The notes below the pieces were generated by a model. The model was not told the DNA's origin, searched no databases, and saw nothing but the letters and a program-made list of their open reading frames with translations. The position numbers and the translations under genes are program-made. Positions 34,101 to 46,100 of a stretch of DNA of 64,000 nt are shown here, piece by piece; position 1 is the first letter of the stretch; each line of letters begins with the position of its first letter. The stretch comes from Achatina immaculata (lineage: Eukaryota > Mollusca > Gastropoda > Stylommatophora > Achatinidae), in assembly GCA_009760885.1 (NCBI GenBank), contig CM019700.1:5360488-5424487 (forward strand). Reading direction: 5' to 3'.

Positions 34101-37100
34101 ATAAACAGTATCAGAATTAGAAAGCTGAGATGCTTCGGCCACATTGGGAGACACAGTGGTTTGGGGAGACTGATAGCAGAAGGCATTGTGCCCAGCAAAA
34201 GAGAAAAGGGACGACCTCATCGCGAGTGGACTCAGGACTTCATGGAGACGCTGAATATGTCACTGCGAGATGCTGGTCAACTTGCGCAAGACTGCATTGC
34301 ATTCATGGAGGCAGAGAGAGGGACAGTGTTCTGGAAAGGACACGTCACACGAAGGGACACATGAATAGTTAGCATATAAGTATATAACTGTACACGAGGC
34401 AACTGCAGTAAAGATGTAATGGCAATATGTTAAAACTGTTTAAGAAAAAAGATAAGAGAAGCCTTATTAAAGAGCACACAATTGTGACATTTTGGTTTGC
34501 ACCATAATCATACAAGAACATACAGGACAAAGAAACGGGGAGAAGATAAAATATAAATTCATGTGAATGCTATACAACAAATAGGAATGTTAAAGAAAAA
34601 TAAATAGAGCACTTAGATGTGACTTGTAAGAAGCTGTGCCCAGGAGTGCATATGGTAGAGTGTTGAGAATGTTTAAATGGAAGACTTGCAGTGTGTGATA
34701 GGTTGGTACTAATGAGAGGGTTGGGATTACAGAAAGGAGAGAGTGATACAATAGTAACCTTGCTGGGAGAAGGGTGGGTGGAATAGGCGAATGTAGTTGG
34801 GGTAGAGGGTTAATGATCTAATTCAGTGAGGAGGTTCTGAAATATGTGTTACAGGTGAGGAAGGAGTAGAATTTAGTATAGAAAAAATATGATTGTGGAT
34901 AATGGTAATGTTAAGTGTAGCTGAATTTTGAGTTCAAGCCATGTGGTTCTAATGTCCCATATTTCTGAATGTAGTGGTTCTCTCTTAAGCACTAGGTGGC
35001 TTGTGTCATCATTTTTTATGGCTGTAAGCAGAGAATCAGATTTGCCTTTGTGGTTGAGACTGTTAAAATGAAGATGATGAAGAAGATAGCCAGATTGTGA
35101 TATCTGCGAAGCCTAGGTTTACTGACTCAAGAAAGTGATAATAAACTTCTTACATCTTACATCCTTCCGTTAAATGTCACATAGGGCTTGCATGGTAGTT
35201 CGCCAGGTTTTCCTGTTTTAGGCGAGCTTTTCAACCTCATCAGGGATTTTATGTCTACTAATTTTAGCCTCTCTTAACAGTGTCCTGTTTAGAGTTTCAC
35301 ATAGTCGACCTCTTTTTCTTTGGCCTCTTGTGTTCCACTTGATAGCTTGTTTCAGGATTTTTTAAATGTTTCTTCTCATCATGTGACCGACATATGTCCA
35401 TCTCCTTTTTCTGATCATAATAAACTATGAAGGGCAGAATCATAACATGGGGACTTCAAACAGAAGCTCCCAGGTCCTTGTATCTGGGCAAACTGGAAGA
35501 AAAAATATGGTAACTTCAGGTGAGTTTTGCCTGAAGCATATCACATTGTTTGTTTTGCTACATACTGTATTTACATTGTTACGTTATTTTAAAAATAAGT
35601 GCGACTTTCTCCAAAAATAAATTAAGAAAGTAGATTCATTGAAACTAACAGGTCAAATTCGTGTATTAAAATATGACAGGCTTTGGTGGATTTTTTCATT
35701 TTATTAGCCAGACATGTGATTATAGTAAGGTATGGTGAGGAGAATTTTAAAAAAAGATCGTCATGGGATTTTTGGTAGTAATTATCTCTTATGTAGTGTG
35801 TTTGTAGGTCAGGTTATTAATGTTGTTCTTGGAAAATTGTGATATTTGAATAGTTAAAATTATTTTTTTCCATTTCTTTTGTGTCATTTTTTTTTTTTTT
35901 GACAGACTGAATTCTTTTTTTTTTTTTTTGCCATCAAATATTCTTCATTTTAAAGTGTCTCAGGTGCATAAATGTGCAATTGAAAAATAATTTTACAGTT
36001 GGAGCTTTGCATTCTTAATTTTTCTTACAATTCACAGAAATTGACAGAGTCTACGTCACTGATCGTTGCCACTTGTGACACTTTTATTATGACACTTGAT
36101 GAGTGTATGAAACTTGTTTCAAATACACCCATGTTTGAATCACCTCACCAGCATGTACGTGACGCAGCCATACCATCGTCTCCGACACGAGCAAATGTTC
36201 AGAGGCTGCCAGTGAGTGGTTTGTCATATATATGCCAGTTTGGACTGTTATTTTTGCTTTCATTTTCTGTGGTTGTGTTTGAGTGATATATTAGTTACTG
36301 GGGGCTTACAAAATGGTGCAGGTCAAGACCCTATCCCACAGCTTTGTTGTGCTTCTCTTAACAGACTGATGATGTTCTATTTCAGCCTGATAGGACAGAG
36401 CTCATTGTGGACTCTGTGGTGGTGGAGACTGTTTAGAAGCTCTGTTTCTTGAATCCGCTCTACTTGCACCTCAGAGCCCAGGTATGGCCCCGAGAGAGAA
36501 GCATGGCAGAGAAACTCTGGGGTTCCTACTAAGATCTCCTGCTGACAGCAGGACTCATGGAGGAAGCCCAGCTCCCTGTTTAGAAAGCTGAGCATGCAAA
36601 ACTGAACACAAAAGAGGAAGAAGAGTCCACTCTGGATCTTTCAGCAAACCAGTGTGACTCACTTGGCATCATCATGGTGCATGCCCCCCCCCCCCCCCCC
36701 ACCATTGTCACAGCATTGACAGAGAGTAGGTTTATCAGGTCTTGTTCATAATGGAACTTGAAAAGAGTATAGCATTAATGTATGGCACACAGTAGGTTGA
36801 TGATCCTCTGGTATGCCTATGCAAGAGTTTTTTGGTGGATGACATCCATGTTAGTGGTCATAAAAACCAGGTGGCAAGATGGACCAAGAATGGGCAGAAT
36901 ATCTTTCTTTAAATCCCACAATGGGGATGAAGATCCTGTCTGTTTTGGCAGTCAGAGTCAATGAACCATGGCTGACCAAGACCCTGCCTCACCTCTCTGT
37001 TCTAACCCCCAGTAACAGGCCTGGCCTGGCTGAGAGGGCAGGGATCACCATAGTCCCCATGACCCCCATGGTAATGGAGTCTGCTAAAGAAGTACTGCAC

Positions 37101-40100
37101 GTCCCCCTGCTTTTTTAGCTCCTGCCAAGGACTGAAAAAATACCTGCCTTGATCCCCTTCCAAGCCAACACGACACTGCATAAACTTGCAAGGGGAGTCA
37201 TTCATTCATTTATTCATTTGCATGTCCCTTGTGGAACTTTGCTTCCCTAACAGCACTCCTGTAGGCCTCTTGATTGTGAGCAAGATGGCCTGCTGCTGAT
37301 GCATACATTTGCAGATCATCAACGTTGTCTTGCAGCCGTCATCGCCTTGGTTTTCCTCTCTTTTGTTTTCCCATTATGTACCCTTCCAAGACGGTTTTCT
37401 TTAGATTTTATGATGTTTAATGTATCCAAAATATTTAAGTTTTCTCTGTTTAATCTTCTTTACTAGCCAGCCTTCTTCAGTATTAAGTTCTTGTAGTATG
37501 GATATATTTGTTCTTTTTTTGTGTCCATGATATTTGAAGAACTCTTCTCATTTACATTCAAAGGCATTTATGTGTTTCTCAGCTGTTTTATTAAGTGTCC
37601 AGGTCTCACAGGCATATGTTGCGATGGGAAAGATGCATGCCCTTAAAAGTCTTAATTTTGTAGTTCTGTCTGTTCCTCTCCACAGATTCTTTAGTTGTTT
37701 TACTTTCTTAAGAGCGATAGATGTTCTTTTAATTTCCCTCATTGTATCTCCATTATTGTGATCCAAGATGGGAAATAATAATTAGACTAAATTCTGTATT
37801 TTTTTGTTTTTTTTGTTTCCAGGGGACCCGGTCAGTGATCACAAGACCAGTTGAAAAGTAAGAAACAAAATTTTAACAAGTTCACTTATAGTTCTTCGTT
37901 ATATCTTTATTTGGTGAATAACATGCTAAGATAATGAGACAAGGGCACTGTTTTTTCTTTTCTTCTCTCATCTTTCCTATAACAAGTACCAAATAGAAGA
38001 AATTTGACTAAAACAAATACCAAATGGAAAAGAGTGGACAAAAACAGATGTAGAGAAGAATGGATAAAAACAGATTTTAGATGTAAAAGAATGGATAAAA
38101 ACAGATATCAGATATAAAACGGATAAAAAACATGTTCAGATAAAAAAAGGATGAATAAAAACAGATATCAGGTAGGAAAGAATGGATTAAAAACAGACAT
38201 CAAATGAATGGATAAAAACATATATCAGATGGAAAAGAATGGATAAAAACAGGTATCTTGTGGAAGGAAATATTGTGATGGATAAGATAATAATTTTACA
38301 TCACTCTGCTACATGCTGCTTACATTTAGTGAAATAGACAGAGCCATAGAATTTGATGAGATTGTTGTCCAATTTTTGTTTGTTTGTTTCAGGGCATCAA
38401 AACATAGACCACCCTCTCTCAGTTCTGTAGACAGCGTCAGAGTTCATATTTCATCCCCACACCAGTCTATAGGTGGGAGTTCGAGCCCAAAGATGTCAGC
38501 ATCTCCTACAGTTAATCCACCTATGTTTTCTCATTTGCCAACCACACATCCAGGTCTGCCCACACAGGCACCAAGTTTGTCACCTGTGCTGTCTAAAACA
38601 TCCCATTCTCCTGGATCTGAATCCCCTAGACTGCCCTCCCAGCCATCGTTAGAGGCTCACTCCAGGGCTGGAATCGAGGTCAACGGTGCCCCAGCAGAGC
38701 TGCATGAGAGTAATAGCAGAGCCAGCAAGATGTTGCAAGAGCACGTTAGTCCGCCAGCACTTTCGTCAGCTGCCTCTTCTGAAGACCTTGAAAACCTCGA
38801 TGACTTCAAGGATGCCATAGATGAAAATATAATGACTTTTTTTTCAGCGATGCCCTCAAGGTTGGTATATTAAAACATATTAAGTCTTGATCATAATGCT
38901 CATCTTTGACCCACCCTTAAACTCTGAACAGTTCAAATTCAACTGACCCATCCATCTTGGTGGTAATTGGCTAAACAACCAATGCCAAGTATGCCCCGTT
39001 CGTCTTGCAAGGCAGAAACAAATTCTCTTCACCTCTCATGGTCTACAGCCAACCTTGTATTGTGTCCCCAGCCATGCTGCATGCTACTCATTTCCAACAG
39101 TTCTCCGCCAGGTAACCTTTGGTCAGCCTATCTCTTTCCCTCGGGTGTTCATCACATGGCAGTTTTAGCAATGTTGCTGGGGCTCGTACAAGCACGTGAC
39201 CAATCTATTTCCAGCATTTTTTTTTTTTTTTTGCTGTTAAAACATGCATTTCCTCAAGTTCACATTGGGCAAGTAGGTCTCTTTTATTTATTATCTGTAG
39301 CCAGTAAATATTTAAAATCTTTCCGAGGCAGGTTATGTAGAACGAGGATAATTTGGCCATTTCCTTTTCAGTTCTTCTCCAGCCTTCTGTTCCATAGAGG
39401 AGTATGGGTAACATATAAATTTGGTACAGCTTTAATCCTCTCGGGGATCTCGAGTGGTCCTTTTGGGGACCACACGGGGAACCACGGGACTAAACGAGGA
39501 CCACAGGCATAAATTCAGTAGGATCACAGGGCAGTCTTGGTGGTAGAAGCGAACGAAGAGAAAAAGAAGAAGGTACAGCTTTATTTTGATTCTAGTACAA
39601 TCCAGCTGATGCTGTGGTGATTTGAAAGCCCAAGCAACCAGCTGCTGAAGTGGTTGCCGGGCTCCTGGAGCTAGGGAAGAACATAAATAAATGGCAGTTT
39701 AGATACAAACCATAGCATCCTTTATTGTGCTGACATGTTAAAGAAATTATGGGCACCAGTTAAGAGCCATTATATGACCCAGTAACATAGAGTAGGTCAT
39801 AGAATATACGGGCACTGACTTGTCCATTATATGCCCAAATATCAGGGAGTAGGTAAAAAGATGGTACGGGCACTAGAATTATATTTCTCAATTTGTCTCG
39901 GTAGCAACAGTGGGAAACAGAGCACTAGAAAAGCGCCGAACTGAGCAGATTATGCTGTTGGGGCATGTAGAAAGAAGAAAGAGAACAGATAAATGAAAAT
40001 GATGTGCGTGTACAAGGGATGAAGCAAACAACACCAAGACAGAGATGGAGAGACAGCACAGAAGGGGATATGAAGAAAATGGATGTCACCAGCTGGAGAG

Positions 40101-43100
40101 AGAAGATTAGAAATAGGGAGGAATGGAGACGGACTTTATCTGCAGCTGATGATCCTTAATGGCTTGGAAAGCTGAGGAAGAAGAGGAAGCATGAAACAGG
40201 CAAAAAATAATATGGACGTTAACATTATACGTCCTGTATGTCTCTCTGGACTGGGTCAAGTCAAGGACAGTATGGTCACTGTCATAACAGGGTGATCATA
40301 AAGTCCTTCCCTGATTGAGAAAAATTATCATAAAGTCCTTCCCTGATTAAGTCAAATTATCATAAAGTCCTTCCCTGATTAAGAAAAATTATCATTAAGT
40401 CCTTCCCTGATTAAGAAAAATTATCATTAAGTCCTTCCCTGATTAAGAAAAATTATCATAAAGTCCTTCCCTGATTGAGAAAAATTATCATAAAGTCCTT
40501 CCCTGATTGAGAAAAACTATCATAAAGTCCTTCCCTGATTAAGAAAAATTATCATAAAGTCCTTCCCTGATTGAGAAAAACTATCATAAAGTCCTTCCCT
40601 GATTAAAAAAAATTCACATAAAGTCCGTCCCTAATTGAGAAAAATTATATCTTTAAATCCTGTGTATGCCAGATTGAAACATGATTGTTGTGGCATTATA
40701 TAGGCTGGTTCCTAGAGTTATTTGTTTTTTTTTGGGGGGGGGGGAGGTTAAGAGATCCCATATGTTGTGTTAGAAAAATAGAGGGACAGGCCAAAAGTGA
40801 GTGTTTGGTACAGTCTCTCTCTCTCTCTCTCTCTCTTTCTTGTCCCATCAGTGCCCAAGACACAGGCTGCTGGTAGCAAGAGATTTCCACTTTTGTCATC
40901 CCTTCACTATCCTCTTGGTTGTCTCCCCATGTCAATCCTTTGTTTACTAGCATTTTCTCTGCTGTACATCTCCATGTCTCATTGGATCATCCCATGCTTA
41001 GTTTAGCCAGTGGAGTCCACATCAGAGCTGTGTTGTGGCAAGGATCCATCTGTTGTTCACATAATGTGGCCATTCCACTGCCTGCCTTCTCTTTTCAGTC
41101 ATATTTTCAGTCAGCTGTGGGTGTCATGTCTGTTTCTCGTAACAGGAGGTCAGCCCTGTTGCTAGCACATCAGCTATGGGTCGTTGATTGCCAGACACCT
41201 ATTACTGTAGAAGATGGTAATGCATAAACTTGTTGAGAGTTGAAACGGTGTGCCAAGTCAGGTTCCTACCACCAGATATGAAGATGCATTGTGGGAGTTT
41301 GCCCAATCTTCTGGAGCTAATGGTGGGAATTTATGAATCAAGTTTTTATTATGTGATGATAAAACTAAAAGAAAAAAAAAGGGGGGGGGGGAATACAGTT
41401 TTATTATTGTTTAATATATGTGGCAAAATATAATCTTTTTTTGTGCCTGTCACTTTTGTTAGCCTTTTTTGTCTCTCTTTACAGCTTTTTAAATGTTGAT
41501 ACCAGCCAAGAGGACCACATACTTGTCATTCCATTTCTTGATGCCTGCAGAAATCTAGTGCCAATATTTGGTAGGTTTTTTATCTGTTAATGGGAGGTAT
41601 GTGTATATTTTTAATCCTAAAACTATACTGTCATCTTATTGTGGCCTGAGAACAGCTGTGAACCCCCCCCTTTCTGGCTTGAGAGCAGCCGTGGAGCCCT
41701 CTTTCTGGCTTGAGAACAGCTGTGGACCCCGTTTCTGAGTTGAGGACAGCTATGGATCCCCTTTCTTGGCTGAGGGCAGCTATGGACCCCCTTTCTGGGT
41801 TGAGAACAGCCGTGGACCCCTTTCCAGCTTGAAGCCAGCTGTGGACCCCACATGTGGCAATAAATTTAATTCAGTTGATGCTAATACTTTTTAAATGAAG
41901 CAATCCATTTTCTAGCCCCTGGACCCCAGGTTATGATCTACCACTCAAGATCTTCCTGTCCAGGCCTGGCTTACCCTGGCCTTTGAACATCCTGAGCCAA
42001 CAAAGAAGGTGATGGATTTGAAAAACATCATGGCAGCAGCAGTCATCATCATGTCTTCAGTAAATCAACATTTTTATTACTGTGTAGAAGGCTGAAAAGG
42101 TAGGTAACCCAATTATACTGTAGGGACACTTAGGTGGATTTGATATTAGTGCCTATATTTTTCCTGGTCTACTGACACACTAAATGTGGTTCATAAGAAG
42201 GATGTTGAAGGTACCATGGACAGCTAAGAAAGTCAATGAAGAAGTCTTAAGAGAGGCTGGAGTTAAAAGGCAAATTACAGCAAAGATCAGAGGGAGACAA
42301 GCGAGATTTGTAGGACATTTTCTGAGAAGAGAAAAATTAGAACACACTGTGGCAGCTGGAAAAATTGAGGGAAGAAGAGACAGAGGAAGACAGAGAGAGA
42401 AGTTACTGGATGGGCTGTCAGTGTGGCTAGGAAGAAAGTCACCGGTGGATCTCATAATCAAGTCTAAAGACAGGGAATTGTGGAGAGAAATGATCGCCTA
42501 TGCCACACGGCACGGCACTTGATTGATTGACTGACGCACTAGAGAAGTGTTTCCCAGCCTTTTTTGAATCATGCCCCACCTCATCGCTTCAGAGTTTTTG
42601 ATGCCTCCAACCAGCATAATAGTCAACCAAGTTTCAAAAATAAGTGTATAAAATAAGTGTAATCTGAGGCTAAATTTTCAGTTTGCCCCACTTTGGGAAA
42701 CACTGCACCAGAGGGTAACGTATTCATTATTATAGATACCTGGCCGCTTTTCCTTCCCCAGCTCTCAGAAGAAGCAAAGTGCCCATTTCTAGAACCAGGT
42801 GACTGAGACATCTTCAGATCGCTAACCTGACTAGTAGGAAAGAGCATACTAGCTAATTCTCTAGTCTTAAAAATAGTCAGTCATTTGCATGTCCCTTGAG
42901 GGACTTTGTCTCCCCATCAGCTCTCCTGTAGGCCTCTCAGTTGTAAGCTAGATGCCCTGCTGCTGATGCACCCATTTGAAGATTATCAATGATGTCGTGC
43001 AGCCATCTTCGCCTTGGTCTTCCTCTCTTTCTTTTTTCCCCATTATGTACCCTTCCAAGATGGTCTTCTCTAAATTACCATGTTTGTTAAAAATAGTATG

Positions 43101-46100
43101 AAACATAATATAAAAGAACTGATTTTGTTAATTGGTGTATATTTCAGATAAATTAAACAGCACAGCCTTTTCTCCTGTGAAAATGGACTTCTGTGGGAAC
43201 ATAAGGGTAAGTGCATAAATTTGACTCTGTTATAAATCACAGGACAGATTTTATAGGACATTTCCTGAGAAGAGGAAAATTGGAACACACTGTGGCAGCT
43301 GGAAAAATTGAGGGAAGAAGAGACAGAGGGAGAAGTTATTGGATATGCTGTCAGTGTGGCTAGGAAGAAAGTCACAGACAGATCTCATAATCAGCGCAAA
43401 AGACAGGGAATTGTGGAGAGAAATGATCACCTACGCCACGCGGCACGACACTTAGATTAGATATATCACAGAAAAGTAACCCATAATCCTTCCTGTTTTT
43501 GACTTCGGATGATCCTTTGTCATCCGTCATTACTATTTTGAGGTAGCCAGAAGACACTTCGTTATACTCTGTAGTGTGGATGACCTTCGCACTTTAGTTT
43601 TTTCCATGGGTGGGTGAAAATGCCGTCCGATTTGACAGTCAGTGACTCATGGCTGACCATAGCTAGCATCAGGGTTGATGAACTATAGACCCTTTTTCAG
43701 TTTCTCCATTGGTACCTCCAGTAACAGGCCTAGCCTGGCTAACAGAGCAGGGATTGCCATAGTTGCCATGACAGTGGAGTTTGCTAAAGAATTACTGCAC
43801 CCCAACCCCGCCCCTGCTTTTCATCTCCACTCTACGCTGTTGGCGAGATTCTTCAGCTGCCGTGCGTGGAGCGGTGCTCCTCCCAGCCAATGAAAAAGGT
43901 GCAAATGGGGTTGCTGCGCAGCATCACTGCGGAAAAGGTGGTAGAAAGGATAAAGCGAAGCAAACAGTCAAATCACGGCACCTCTGGTCTGGAGGTCGGC
44001 CACGTCCTGAGTGCAGTCATATCGGGTGAAATGCATGAACCGGCTTGTCCCAGAGGTTAAGACACTGCTGGCGAGACTCTGAATGCTGCGCGTGGAGTGA
44101 AGCTCCTCCCGGTCAAGGAAGAAATGCGGAAAAGAAATAAAGGTTGCTGTGCGGTGCCGATGTGAAAAGGTGGTGGAAAGGATAAAGTGAAGTCTAATCG
44201 GTATGTCCAGTAGTATCACTGCGAGAGCTACACATACCATGGCACCTCTGCTCTAGAGGCCGGCCACGTCCGAAATACACCTACACGGGTGAAATATGCC
44301 TAAACCGGCACACACCAGGGGTGGAACTTGATGGCTAGACATGTCATGCCACCTCAGCTCTAGAGGTCAGTCACGCCTGATATACACCCATACTGGTGAA
44401 TTTTGCCTAAACCGACTCACACCAGGGGTGAATCTTGAAGGCTGTGCATGTCACAGTACCTCTGCTCTAGAGGTCGGTCACGTCCCAAACACGCCCATAT
44501 TGGGATAATATGCCTAAACCGGCTCAACCCAGGGGTAGAAGTCACTAGTGGCGAGAATTCGTCCTCCTGGACAAAAGCTCCATCCTGGTCACAACTAGGA
44601 AGGGTAGCGGCCACGACCACAAAATGCTGAAGTCAGAGACACTGGACCAGGGAAGTCTAGATAGGCAACCACCTCTCACCCGGCGGGGATGTTTGTGTAT
44701 CCTAATCACGCTGAGGTTTTCTGGTGAGAAAGTCCAACTCTGGACTGGATGGGCAACCACCTCTCACCCGGCGGTGATACACAGGTATCTCAAAACACAT
44801 CGAGGTTTTCCGGTGAGATGGTCCAACTCTGGCATTGGTGGGCTACTGCCTCTCACCCAGCGGGGATGCACTGATATCCTAAACACGTCGAGGTCTTATG
44901 GTGAGAAAGTCCAACTCTAGACTAAACTGGTGCAACGAAAAGCACGGTGTCACGCAATCTGCTTCAGAGACCCACCAAGAATACAGGCTAAAGCCCTGCG
45001 ATACTCTGAAACCCTTGTGGTCCTCTTGTGGATCTCGTGTGGTCCTTCTAACGAGGACCATAGGCGTAAATTCAGTAGGATCACAGTGCGGTTTTGGTGG
45101 TAGAAGCGAACGAAGAAGAAGATCTCCACTCTAGGACTGGAAAAACAGCTACTGTAACCCTCTGGCAGTCTGGCTGATGCTGTGCCTCAACATCTTCTCT
45201 GCCTCAGCTGCAAAGAAACACCAGCTTGCAGTTCCAGGGGATATTGAGGAAGAAGAAAATATTTCCGCTCTGACCTGATTTACTCTTGTTACGTTTTTTA
45301 GTAGTAACCTCTGTAACATTCTGGATAAAATCAAAGAAAGTCAGTTGCATTTGAGGATGTAAATCTTCCCAAGATGTACAAATAATATATCCTTAAATGC
45401 AGTTCTTCTTCATCATCGTTCACCCTCAAAAGCGTGTTGGTTGTGTCATGTTGTGAGCTTTGGAGGCTTACCTAGGGGATGTTGTGTTAGTGCCCATATT
45501 TTCCCTGACGTCTCTGCACACTAGAGGGTGATGTGGTCAGCGTCACGCCTGGCCGCCTTTCCTTACCCCAACTCCGGAAGAAATCAGGTACCTGTTTCTA
45601 CAACTGGGTGACCAGGGCACCTCTGGACAGATTCGAACCTTTGACCTTCACCATGAGAGGCTAGCACACTAACCACTTCACCATTCGGACACCCAGTTGT
45701 AGCATAATTATGCACCTATTAGCCCAGCACGTTTTGACCCTCAGCTCGATGCATTTTTAGGGCACTGTTTATCCTCCCACTTCGGTCCCCACCTGACTCG
45801 GCCAGACGACTGTCTGTTTCCAGGGGGCGCCACTGGGAGGTATAATAGGGTCTTGACTGGCTAAAGTTCATCAGCCCTGACACAAGCAGTCAGCTATGTG
45901 TTGTTGAGCACTATCTCATTCTGCTTGAGCGTTGTGTCTTTGGCCTCAGTCTTTATATGAAGCACAGAAGTTTATGGAAAAATGGTAAGAAAAGTGGTAA
46001 TTATACATATCCAAGCCGACATATATGTAGAGACATGGAGCACATAAAAAACATGAACCAGAAGCAGTAGTTCAAATACATTATCAAGGCTAGAGGCAGA

